Source of the DNA: Vulcanimicrobiota bacterium
GTDB lineage: Bacteria; Vulcanimicrobiota; Vulcanimicrobiia; Eremiobacterales; Eremiobacteraceae
NCBI GenBank assembly: GCA_013290125.1
Contig: JABCYQ010000014.1
Span: 1-64,000 of the forward strand
Direction: 5' to 3'
DNA: 64,000 bases
How positions within the stretch are numbered: the stretch's first letter is position 1; every line of letters begins with the position of its first letter. The notes beneath the pieces are model-generated. The model made no database searches, was not told the origin of the DNA, and saw nothing but the letters and a program-made list of their open reading frames with translations. Made by a program: the position numbers and the translations under genes. Below, one piece after another: positions 1-7,146 of this stretch.

Positions 1-156
1 CCATCGTCCGCCGCGGCACCACCGGTCGATGTCTGCGCCGGGGACGCGGCGGAACATAGGGATGACCAACATCCGCCGCTCGACTTCGGCGGCTCTCGCC
101 TTTCGACGCCCCGGCTATCGACATCGCCTATGATGCCGTGGCGACGCGTCGACAAC
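1..156. other. Left-edge stretch, no gene recognised
   Basis: No recognisable coding or RNA feature. The first forward frame is open from the window edge to a TGA at 229-231, so this could be the end of a gene that starts outside the window. Its translation is rich in Pro, Arg and Ala, matches no family I know, and runs into the inverted-repeat element at 157-292, so chance openness in GC-rich DNA is as likely. Confidence 0.3.
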
Positions 157-292
157 GGCCGGCGCGGCATGCCCAAGCGAGGCGTTGAACGAGGAGCGGA
201 GCCATGGATGGCGAGAGCGACGAAGTGAACCGAGCGAGAGAGCGAGCTGGATGCGAGCGAAGGAGCGTCCTCGCGGGGCATGCCGCGCGGCC
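157..292. repeat. Long inverted-repeat element with purine-rich loop
   Basis: An arm at 157-174 (GGCCGGCGCGGCATGCCC) is the near-perfect reverse complement of 276-292. A second inner pair (GCGAGG near 177-182, CCTCGC near 269-274) extends the stem. The loop is about 85 bp and repeats GAGCGA/GCGAG-like motifs. It lies between the window edge and the terminator of the small Lys-rich gene. It could be a small non-autonomous mobile element, a structured RNA, or a REP-like composite. No transposase is nearby. Confidence 0.5.
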
Positions 293-321
293 ATTGCGGT
301 TGCGCCTCCGGCATCAAAATA

Positions 322-353
322 GAAGAGAGCGAAACTTTCGTCTCGCTCTCTTC
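322..353 (-). terminator. Rho-independent terminator of the Lys-rich microprotein gene
   Basis: Read on the minus strand, an 11-bp perfect stem (GAAGAGAGCGA / TCGCTCTCTTC, loop 333-342) is followed directly by TATTTT. It starts 14 nt after the stop codon of the small gene at 367-444, so that gene looks like its own transcription unit. Confidence 0.8.
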
Positions 354-366
354 AGCCTATAAAAGC

Positions 367-444
367 TTAGCGCTTCTTGGCCTTTTTGGATTTCTTAGCG
401 GCCTTTTTCGTTGTTTTCTTTGCCGCCTTTTTCTTAGCTGCCAT
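367..444 (-). CDS. Lysine/alanine-rich histone-like microprotein (25 aa)
   Basis: The reading frame encodes only Met, Ala, Lys, Thr, Ser and a final Arg, in a repeating KKAAKK pattern; 14 of 25 residues are basic. It resembles the C-terminal tails of histone H1-like or HupB proteins but stands alone. Support for a real gene: a strong SD (GGAGGTG, 452-458 on the minus strand) 7 nt from the ATG, and a strong terminator 14 nt after the stop. The protein should be unstructured and able to bind DNA, RNA or polyphosphate. It lies downstream of the XdhC gene on the same strand, 138 bp away. Function is inferred from composition alone. Confidence 0.72.
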   Translation of the reverse strand: MAAKKKAAKKTTKKAAKKSKKAKKR

Positions 445-582
445 TGGTGCTCACCTCCATCCTGCGGAGCAATGGAGTGCGCTCATAACGAGCTCGGTGT
501 TCGCTATTCGCTCAAACGTTCGATAGAACCCTTCTTTTCGGAAGTGACGCAAAAAGAATCTTTGAGCTGCGATTTGCGCGCA

Positions 583-1647
583 TCACGTGTGAATTTTTTG
601 TTCGACGCGATCGCGCAACGGCGCACCGCGATGTCCATACTTCGCTGCGATCATCTCCGCGAGCACTGCGACTGCGATTTCTTCCGGCGTCTGCGCACCG
701 ATGTCGAGTCCGATCGGCGCGCGCACGCGATCGATCGCTTCGTTCGCGAATCCAAGCTGCGCAAGCCGTTCCCGCCGCGCCGCGTGCGTCCTTTTGCTGC
801 CGATAGCACCGATGTAGCGCGGCGTCGCGCGCAGAGCGATCTCGATCGACGGGTCATCGAACTTCTCATCGTGGGTGAGTATCGCGATGTACGTGTTGTC
901 GTCCAGGCCCATGCCGGGCAGCACGTCTTCGGGCCAACCAACCGCGAGCGACGCCGCCTTTGGAAATCGCTCCGCATGGTTCAGTCGTGGGCGCGGATCC
1001 ACGATGGTCACGCGAAAACCCGCCTGCGAGGCGAGCTCGCAGAGCGCCGCGGCGATGTGCACCGCTCCGACGATGATGAGCCGATCCTTTTGCACGCCGA
1101 CGTCGATGAACACCCGACGATCCGCGATGGTCACAGTTTCAGATCGACCGCGCTCGATGAGCAGCAGCGCGGCTGCGGTCACGTCGCGGTCGAATCGCTC
1201 GTCGCCGAGGCTGCCTTGCATCGCACCACCGGCGACGACGACGGCTTTGCTCGCCGCGTCTATAGCGTCTCTATCCAATCGCGTGCAAAGTGCAGCGCGC
1301 GCGCCGGAGGCGAACACGCTGCGCAGCACCGCAAGTTCCGGGAGCTTTTCGATCAGGACGTCGATCTCGCCGCCGCATGACAGACCGATATCCCACATCA
1401 TCGCACGGTTGATGCCGAAGCGCTCGATCTTCGGCGGGGAACCGTCGAGCACGGATTGGGCGGCTTCCGCGACGGCCGCCTCGACACAGCCGCCGCTCAC
1501 AGAGCCCGCGATGCGTCCGGCGTCAGAGACGATCATCTTCGCACCTTCGCCGCGCGGCGCCGATCCGTCGACCCGGACGACCGTCGCAAGCGCGACCTTT
1601 TCGCCCGCTTCCGTCCAAGCGGTAGCGAGATCGATGATGTCCATCAT
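583..1647 (-). CDS. XdhC/CoxI family molybdenum-hydroxylase maturation factor
   Basis: 354 aa. The N-terminal XdhC/CoxI region has VDGSAPRGEGAKM and the GSVSGGCVE motif (about residues 27-60). The C-terminal Rossmann domain begins with LIIVGAVHIAAAL and ends its strand with VDPR. Members of this family bind and sulfurate molybdopterin cofactor and help insert it into xanthine dehydrogenase or aerobic CO dehydrogenase. The chosen ATG (1647) overlaps the TGA of the upstream VWA gene as ATGA, so the two are probably translationally coupled; a second ATG follows at once. It is last in a CoxD-CoxE-XdhC-like operon. No hydroxylase subunits lie in the window, so the client enzyme is unknown. Confidence 0.88.
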   Translation of the reverse strand: MMDIIDLATAWTEAGEKVALATVVRVDGSAPRGEGAKMIVSDAGRIAGSVSGGCVEAAVAEAAQSVLDGSPPKIERFGINRAMMWDIGLSCGGEIDVLIEKLPELAVLRSVFASGARAALCTRLDRDAIDAASKAVVVAGGAMQGSLGDERFDRDVTAAALLLIERGRSETVTIADRRVFIDVGVQKDRLIIVGAVHIAAALCELASQAGFRVTIVDPRPRLNHAERFPKAASLAVGWPEDVLPGMGLDDNTYIAILTHDEKFDDPSIEIALRATPRYIGAIGSKRTHAARRERLAQLGFANEAIDRVRAPIGLDIGAQTPEEIAVAVLAEMIAAKYGHRGAPLRDRVEQKIHT

Positions 1648-2903
1648 CGCGCCAACGCCACTGGCGGCACGCCCTGTCTGCGCAGAGGCCGGCGATGGTC
1701 GACGGTCTGCAAGAGCTCCGCGAGCTCGACGAGGCTGCGCAGGTTGTTCGCCGGGAGAAAATCGTCCACGTACGGCAGCGCGGCGCGCATGCCGATCGTC
1801 TGCGGCCGATAGCCGGCCGAGCCGAGAAGCGGGTTGAGCCAGATCAAACGATATGCGCTGCGCTGCAGGCGGCGCATCTCCTTCGCGAGCAGACGCACGT
1901 CGCCGCGGTCCCAGCCGTCGCTGATGATGATAACGATCGCGCCGCGCCCCAACACTCGTCGCGCCCACGTGCGGTTGAAGTGGAAGAGGCTATCGCCGAT
2001 CCTCGTGCCTCCAGCCCAATCGGCGACGCTCGAAGCGATCTCATCGAGCGCAAGCCGCGTGTCGCGATGGTGGAGTTGATGGGTGACGCGCGTCAAGCGC
2101 GTGCCGAAGACGAACGCTTCCACAGATCCGAGCGCGTGTCGCACGGTGTGCACGAAATGAAGCAGCAGGCGTGAATACCGGTCCATCGATCCCGAGATAT
2201 CGCACAGCAGCACGAGATCCCGACGCTTGGTCTTGCGCCCGAGCCGGTACAGCTCGACCACTTCGCCGCCGCGGCGAAGGCTCGAGCGCAGCGTGCGTCG
2301 TGCATCGAAGGCGTCCGCGCCGGCGCGCGCAACCATTCGACGCGTTCTGCGCCGCCCTAAATCCCACACGCCGGGTTGCGCCAACCGGCGGGCGGCGTCG
2401 AGCTCGGCAGAGGTCATCTCGGCGAAGTCCTTCGCGTACAATCCTTCGTCTGCCGAAAACGTGAAGGATCGATCGGCGTCTTTCGCCGCGTTGAGCGAAG
2501 CTGGTCGTGCTGCACCGCCGTCGGCTGTGCGCGGATCCAGCGGTGCACCGGCAGTCGGTGCTTGCGTAGGATCGCCCGACTCGGATGGCCCCTCGCGATC
2601 GACCGGATCGTCGCGATCGCGCGGCACCCCATGGATCGGCGCGGTCGCATCATCCGCTCCGCTTACGCGCGCACGCCAGAACGCGTCGAACGCGATGTCG
2701 AAGCGGTCCAGTTCGTCCTTCGTCCGCACAAGTGTCGATCGTGCCGCAGCCTTCACGTCGTCGCGTCGTTCAAGTCCGACGCACTCGAGAGCGCTCGCCA
2801 GCAGCACCATGCGATCGGGCTGCGCGCGAAATCCGTGAGCGCGCAGTGCACGTCCGAAAACCAAAACGTTTCGAGCGAGGTTGGAGAAGTCGGCGTCGCG
2901 CAC
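1644..2903 (-). CDS. CoxE-like von Willebrand factor A domain protein
   Basis: 419 aa from a GTG 2 nt after the stop of the MoxR gene; longer versions would run deep into that gene. The C-terminal half is a VWA domain with an intact MIDAS signature, LLCDISGSMDRYS, followed by a conserved GGTRIG turn and IIISDGWDRGD. The N-terminal half is charged and poorly conserved. CoxE proteins pair with MoxR AAA+ ATPases (CoxD) in chaperone complexes that mature metalloenzymes such as CO dehydrogenase. The gene order here (MoxR, VWA, XdhC) fits that role. Cytoplasmic; no signal peptide. Confidence 0.87.
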   Translation of the reverse strand: MRDADFSNLARNVLVFGRALRAHGFRAQPDRMVLLASALECVGLERRDDVKAAARSTLVRTKDELDRFDIAFDAFWRARVSGADDATAPIHGVPRDRDDPVDREGPSESGDPTQAPTAGAPLDPRTADGGAARPASLNAAKDADRSFTFSADEGLYAKDFAEMTSAELDAARRLAQPGVWDLGRRRTRRMVARAGADAFDARRTLRSSLRRGGEVVELYRLGRKTKRRDLVLLCDISGSMDRYSRLLLHFVHTVRHALGSVEAFVFGTRLTRVTHQLHHRDTRLALDEIASSVADWAGGTRIGDSLFHFNRTWARRVLGRGAIVIIISDGWDRGDVRLLAKEMRRLQRSAYRLIWLNPLLGSAGYRPQTIGMRAALPYVDDFLPANNLRSLVELAELLQTVDHRRPLRRQGVPPVALAR

Positions 2904-2905
2904 GG

Positions 2906-3820
2906 TTAGGTCCCGATCGCGGCTTGTCGCGCTCGGGCCACGCGCATTCCCATCGCGCCGTCCGCGACCTTTTTCACGTCCTCTTGGTATTTGAGCAGGC
3001 ACCCGATCGTCTCGACGGCCACGCGCTCATCGATCTCTTGCGCGCCGAGCGCGACGAGCGCCGCCGCCCAGTCGATGGTCTCCGCGACGCCCGGATGTTT
3101 GTACAGAGGCTCAGCGCGAAGACCTGCGACGAACGCGCACGCCAAGCGAGCCAGACGCGCCTCGATGCCCGGAACTTTCGACGCGACGATCGCGGATTCG
3201 CGCTCGATGTCCGGATAGTCGATCCACTGATAGAGGCAACGCCGTTTTAGCGCGTCGTGGACCTCTCGCGTTCGATTGCTCGTCAGAACGACGATCGGCG
3301 GAACCGTTGCCTTGAACGTGCCAAGTTCCGGAACCGTCACCTGATTGTCCGAAAGTACCTCGAGCAGAAACGCCTCGAACTCCTCATCCGCCCTATCGAT
3401 CTCGTCGATGAGGAGAACTGCAGGCGGGCCGCCGGAATCATCGATCGCCTGCAATAGCGGCCGCTTCACAAGAAACGCTGGGCCGAATATCTCTTGTTCG
3501 AGCGCCGCGCGCTCAGCGACGCTCGCGGATTCCGCCAACCGAATGTGGAGGATCTGCTTCGCGTAGTTCCACTCGTACAGCGCGTGATTGGCATCGAGGC
3601 CTTCGTAGCATTGCAGCCGGATGAGCCGGCGGTCGAGCATACGTGCGAGCACTTTAGCGACTTCGGTTTTTCCGACACCCGCTTCGCCCTCGAGAAAAAG
3701 CGGTTTGCTCAGCGAGAGGGCGAGAAATATCGTCACGGCGAGCGGACGATCGGCGACATACTCACCGCGCCGGAGCAGCGCTTCGACGTCGTCGACGGAG
3801 GCCGGAATCTTTGGATTCAC
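2906..3820 (-). CDS. MoxR-family AAA+ ATPase (CoxD-like)
   Basis: 304 aa, GTG start. Walker A is GEAGVGKTE (about residues 42-50), Walker B is LLIDEIDRADEEFE, and sensor/arginine-finger segments (TSNRTREVHDALKRRC) follow. MoxR ATPases remodel or insert cofactors into client enzymes with a VWA partner; the VWA gene starts immediately downstream. It is the first gene of the three-gene operon and is divergent from the thioredoxin-like gene, so the promoter should lie in 3821-3879. The closest relatives I recall are CoxD proteins of aerobic CO dehydrogenase clusters, but the substrate here cannot be stated. Confidence 0.9.
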   Translation of the reverse strand: MNPKIPASVDDVEALLRRGEYVADRPLAVTIFLALSLSKPLFLEGEAGVGKTEVAKVLARMLDRRLIRLQCYEGLDANHALYEWNYAKQILHIRLAESASVAERAALEQEIFGPAFLVKRPLLQAIDDSGGPPAVLLIDEIDRADEEFEAFLLEVLSDNQVTVPELGTFKATVPPIVVLTSNRTREVHDALKRRCLYQWIDYPDIERESAIVASKVPGIEARLARLACAFVAGLRAEPLYKHPGVAETIDWAAALVALGAQEIDERVAVETIGCLLKYQEDVKKVADGAMGMRVARARQAAIGT

Positions 3821-3879
3821 GTGAGCCGCTTCGGGGCGGCGTGCGCTTACCCTACTTCACGGGCAGGTCGCGCGGGGAG

Positions 3880-4437
3880 ATGCGCGTAACTAAAAAACGT
3901 GTGACTCGTTTTCTGCTCGGCGGCCTCGCGGTTGCGGTCGCCGTCGTCGTTCTCCTGGCCATGTTCGTGCCGAGCGACTTCGACCGAGACCTGCAGATGC
4001 ACCGCGGCCCGGCGCAACTCATCGGTGCGCGGATGCCCGACGTCAAGGTCGAACGCCTTGGAGATGGCCCGATCGATACGAACGCATTTCGCGGCCGCGA
4101 CGTTCTCGTGAATGTCTGGGCGACGTGGTGCGGACCGTGCCGACGAGAGATGCCGGCCTTGGAACGTCTGTCGAAAGCTGAAGGCGATCGCTTGCTCATC
4201 GTCGCGATCGACCAAGGCGAGGATGCATCGACGGTCGATTCGTATGCGAAGCGATTCGGGGTGTCGTTCCCTGTCGCCGTGGACGACGAACAGACGGTCG
4301 GTACGGTTCTGCATCTCATCGGCCTGCCCAGCTCGTTTTTCGTCGACCGAACGGGGACCATCCGCGATGCGGTCGACGGTGAGATGACCTACGACATGAT
4401 GACGTCGAAGGCGCGCTCCCTTATCGCCGGAGGTTGA
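3880..4437 (+). CDS. TlpA/ResA-like membrane-anchored thioredoxin
   Basis: 185 aa. Residues about 10-30 form one membrane anchor, leaving a periplasmic thioredoxin fold with the redox motif WATWCGPCRREMP and the cis-Pro loop near GLPSSFFVDRTG. Such proteins reduce disulfides in apocytochromes or copper-site proteins outside the membrane. Three cupredoxin-like lipoproteins follow directly, so a role in keeping their copper-ligand cysteine reduced is an attractive inference. The ATG at 3880 puts the anchor at the N terminus; an in-frame upstream start would overlap the divergent promoter. Confidence 0.88.
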   Translation: MRVTKKRVTRFLLGGLAVAVAVVVLLAMFVPSDFDRDLQMHRGPAQLIGARMPDVKVERLGDGPIDTNAFRGRDVLVNVWATWCGPCRREMPALERLSKAEGDRLLIVAIDQGEDASTVDSYAKRFGVSFPVAVDDEQTVGTVLHLIGLPSSFFVDRTGTIRDAVDGEMTYDMMTSKARSLIAGG

Positions 4438-4447
4438 GCGGCGCGAC

Positions 4448-5140
4448 ATGAAAGGATCCATTCCCATGCCAGTTCTTTCGCCGGCCGCCCGATTGGCGGT
4501 GCTTGCCGCCGCCACCGTCGCCGGCATCATCATCGTCGGCGCGGGCGGCTGCTCGAGCAAATCGGTGATCTCCCCGCCGCATCCGCGGCCAAGCCCGTCG
4601 ATCTCGCCGTCGCCTCTGCCGTCGGGGTCGCCGACGCCGACGCCGTCACCAACGCCCGCATACTTCATCGCTCTGGCATACGCGCAAGCATCACCGACCA
4701 TCGACCCGACGTACGGCCAAGTCGACGGCATGTCGTCGATACCAGGACCGATCGTCAGCCCATCGCCGTCTATGAATCCGTTCGCCACGCCTGGACCGTC
4801 GCAGATCATCGCGGTCAACACCGGACAAAAAATACGCTTCTATAACTATGACGTCGGCGCGCATACCGCGTCGAACAACGGCACCTTGCCGTTTGCGGGA
4901 GCCACCTGGCCGCCGACGTTCAACAACATCACCGGCACGAGCGCGAGCCCCCAGGGCGACGTCATTTCAGACGTCAACTTCTCGACGGGAACGCTCGCAC
5001 CCGGATCGCTGACCGCGCCGAGCCCTTCGCTCGACTACTTCACAGGCGCGCCAGGCATGTATTTCATGGCGGACTTCTATACGTACAATCCGATCCAACA
5101 GGGCGCCGTGCCGCTCCGGACCATCTTCATCGTATTCTGA
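4448..5140 (+). CDS. Cupredoxin-like lipoprotein, copper ligands lost
   Basis: 230 aa. Signal peptide with lipobox ending GAGGC (Cys about residue 35), then a Pro/Ser/Thr spacer of PSP/PTP repeats (about 43-70), then a beta-rich domain. It shares a DPTYG motif near the domain start and a terminal RTIFIV strand with the lipoproteins at 5287 and 6151. It keeps the first possible ligand His (GAHTASN), but the Cys-X2-His-X5-Met loop is replaced by ADFYTY with an insertion. It probably keeps a cupredoxin-like fold without type-1 copper. An internal ATG at 4466 with AAGGA upstream is a good alternative start. Confidence 0.72.
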   Translation: MKGSIPMPVLSPAARLAVLAAATVAGIIIVGAGGCSSKSVISPPHPRPSPSISPSPLPSGSPTPTPSPTPAYFIALAYAQASPTIDPTYGQVDGMSSIPGPIVSPSPSMNPFATPGPSQIIAVNTGQKIRFYNYDVGAHTASNNGTLPFAGATWPPTFNNITGTSASPQGDVISDVNFSTGTLAPGSLTAPSPSLDYFTGAPGMYFMADFYTYNPIQQGAVPLRTIFIVF

Positions 5141-5160
5141 TATCCGGCCATCGGAAACCT

Positions 5161-5189
5161 GAAAGAGGACGGCCGAACCGTCCTCTTTC
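5161..5189 (+). terminator. Rho-independent terminator after the first cupredoxin-like gene
   Basis: A perfect 12-bp stem (GAAAGAGGACGG with its complement, loop CCGAA) starts 20 nt after the stop codon and is followed by TTATTA. It separates the first lipoprotein gene from the second. Confidence 0.82.
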
Positions 5190-5286
5190 TTATTACATCC
5201 CGTTTTCACGCCGCTTTAAGTCCCCACCCATAGGCTTGAGGTGAGCAGACCTTCGTCTGCCGCCCTCGCATTGGGAGAATTTTGAG

Positions 5287-5895
5287 ATGTTTCGACTTTC
5301 ATCATCGCTTGCCAAAGTCGCCTTGGCGGCGTTCGCCATAGCGGCTGCTACCGTTGCGGGTTGCGGCGGCGGCGGCGGGTACGGTGGTGCCGCCCCGCCC
5401 GGACCAGGGCCGCAACCGTCCGCAAGCGCCGTACCCTCGATCACGATCGTCCTCTTCGCGCGAAATGTCGGATCGGTGAACGACCCGACGTTCGGCACAA
5501 TCCAGGGCTTCACCCAAACAGCAAATTCACAGGTCTTGGGTCTAACGCCCGGACAACAGATCATGTTGAAGAACGGCGACAACGTCACGCACACGTTCAA
5601 CGTCTACTCCGCATACCCGACGCCGCCGCCGGTCGGTGGCACGCTGGATACGAGCGCCTCGGGAACGACCATGTTGGCGGCCGGCTATCGCAGTGGTCCG
5701 ATCACCGCGGGTTCGAGCGTCGGTCCGCTGACCGTCACGAATTCGACGGGCAATCTGTTCATCGCGTGCGCTTTCCACTTCGGCAGCAACGGGATGCAAG
5801 ATGGAATGATCGTCAACGTCAACGCGACACCGGGTCCGCAAGCAACCGCTGCGGGCGGAGGCGCGTCGCCGCCGCCGTGCCACTACTACTGCTGA
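5287..5895 (+). CDS. Cupredoxin-like lipoprotein with type-1 copper ligand pattern
   Basis: 202 aa. Signal peptide with lipobox TVAGC followed by a Gly run and a short Pro-rich spacer. The domain has DPTFG near its start, a His in DNVTHTFN, and a C-terminal loop CAFHFGSNGM, which gives Cys-X2-His-X5-Met. With the upstream His this matches the His/Cys/His/Met set of plastocyanin-like type-1 copper sites. It is probably a cell-surface electron carrier or copper-binding protein. The tail (about 178-202) is Gly/Pro/Cys/His-rich (PPPCHYYC) and could add metal binding. The ATG has GGGAG about 9 nt upstream. Confidence 0.75.
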   Translation: MFRLSSSLAKVALAAFAIAAATVAGCGGGGGYGGAAPPGPGPQPSASAVPSITIVLFARNVGSVNDPTFGTIQGFTQTANSQVLGLTPGQQIMLKNGDNVTHTFNVYSAYPTPPPVGGTLDTSASGTTMLAAGYRSGPITAGSSVGPLTVTNSTGNLFIACAFHFGSNGMQDGMIVNVNATPGPQATAAGGGASPPPCHYYC

Positions 5896-5915
5896 ACGCG
5901 ACCTGAACGGATCGA

Positions 5916-6029
5916 TGAAGGGGCCGGCTTTATGCCGGCCCTCGGTCGATGAAGGGGCCGGCTTTATGCCGGCCCTCATTTTTCAAGGGCCGATATAAAA
6001 TCGGCCCCTTCATAAAATCGCCCCTTCAG
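5916..6029. repeat. REP-like palindrome cluster 1 (BIME-like)
   Basis: Two direct copies of TGAAGGGGCCGGC-TTTAT-GCCGGCCC (5916-5943, 5950-5977) are followed by one inverted copy (about 5984-6012) and a half copy ending at 6029. It fills the gap between the second and third cupredoxin-like genes. The stem variant here is GGCCGGC rather than the commoner GGCCGAC, with matching changes on both arms, so the hairpin is conserved. Confidence 0.85.
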
Positions 6030-6150
6030 TCGGGTTTCAGGCATCGCAATTAGCATGTGACGAGCGGGTGCGGCGTTACGCCCTGTCGCCGCACCCGCAG
6101 AAAAATCGGACCGGCATCGCGCCGCTCCATGTCGAAGAGGATCACTCGTC

Positions 6151-6771
6151 GTGAGGAAGTCAGAGATCATAACGGTGGCCAGATGTGCGGGTCTCGCGCT
6201 TGCGCTAGCAGCCGCCGTAACCGCGGGTTGCGGAGGCGGTGGTTACACGACGCTTTACGGCCCGGGCCCGCGTCCGCACACATCCCCGTCGATTGCGCCG
6301 TCACCCACACCGTCGACGTCGCCTTCGCCCTCGCCGTCGACGTCACCGTCGCCGACCACGGCGATCGTCGCCGTCAACCTGACCGGGGAGTTGCCCGACA
6401 ATGATCCCACGTATGGCACGCTACTTGGGTACTCCAATTCGACCGGATCGCCGAACAACCAGTCTTCCGTTGTGCATCTCACGATGGCAACGCCCGTGAT
6501 GTTCGACGATTTCGACGGCGTGAATGTGCACACGGGCAGCTTCCTCGGCGACGCATCGGCCAATGGCGCGAACTTCCCGACTACATTCACAGGCAGTTTC
6601 AACCAGTCGCCTGCCGGCGCGATCATCAGCACCACGAATTTCAGCTCCGGAATTCTCAACCCGAACGGGGTGTCGCTCGTCTACAATTCCGGTCCGCCCG
6701 GCTTCTACATGTTCGGCTGCTACTTCCACTACGTCTCGAACGGCATGCGCACGATCATCATCGTCCAGTAG
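6151..6771 (+). CDS. Cupredoxin-like lipoprotein with type-1 copper ligand pattern
   Basis: 206 aa, GTG start. Signal peptide with lipobox TAGC and Gly run, then a long Ser/Pro/Thr spacer (about 43-68) that would extend the domain from the membrane. The domain carries DPTYG, a His in GVNVHTGS, and the loop CYFHYVSNGM (Cys-X2-His-X5-Met), the same spacing as in the gene at 5287. Predicted to bind one type-1 copper at the cell surface. It overlaps the convergent lipoprotein gene by 14 bp. Redox partner unknown. Confidence 0.75.
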   Translation: MRKSEIITVARCAGLALALAAAVTAGCGGGGYTTLYGPGPRPHTSPSIAPSPTPSTSPSPSPSTSPSPTTAIVAVNLTGELPDNDPTYGTLLGYSNSTGSPNNQSSVVHLTMATPVMFDDFDGVNVHTGSFLGDASANGANFPTTFTGSFNQSPAGAIISTTNFSSGILNPNGVSLVYNSGPPGFYMFGCYFHYVSNGMRTIIIVQ

Positions 6772-7141
6772 GAGCTGCAGTACCGATCGCGACATCCGCG
6801 AGCGTGATCCTGACCGTGCCGTCGACGACCTCGACGTGCACGGTCTTCGTTTCGCGCGTCGAGAATATCGCCCACGTGGCTTGCGACGTAGCGTTGTCGC
6901 GCGCGAAGCGCGCGCTTCGCGGCATATGCACCTCGTACCAATCGGCGACGCTTCCAAATCCGTCAGGCGAGCTGAAGACCGCGAGCCGGCCGGCGACGGA
7001 ACCGGACTCCGACACATGCGGATAGACCGGCATGCCCGCGAAGGAGCGAGCGCGCTGATCCGAATCTGTTAGATGGTGAGGAGCGCACGACGAGAGCAAC
7101 ACGAGCGCACAGGCTGCAACAGCATGCAGCGCGCGCGACAT
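6758..7141 (-). CDS. Small lipoprotein of unknown function
   Basis: 127 aa. The start at 7141 gives a clean signal peptide and lipobox (LLSSC, Cys about residue 19). The mature part has MPVYPH, a short alpha/beta region with DGFGSVADWYEVHMP, and no Cys after the lipid site. It resembles short secreted proteins seen beside biosynthetic genes in many genomes, but I do not recognise a named family. It begins 5 nt after the stop of the Mrp gene on the same strand, so the two are likely cotranscribed. Confidence 0.7.
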   Translation of the reverse strand: MSRALHAVAACALVLLSSCAPHHLTDSDQRARSFAGMPVYPHVSESGSVAGRLAVFSSPDGFGSVADWYEVHMPRSARFARDNATSQATWAIFSTRETKTVHVEVVDGTVRITLADVAIGTAAPTGR

Positions 7142-7146
7142 GGGGA

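Noticed and set aside
157-292. Insertion sequence
   Set aside because: No transposase frame fits in 136 bp and no target-site duplication is evident; kept only as an inverted-repeat element.
280-1380. A 366-codon forward open frame at the left edge
   Set aside because: Antisense to the well-supported XdhC gene and reads across the microprotein and its terminator; no domain.
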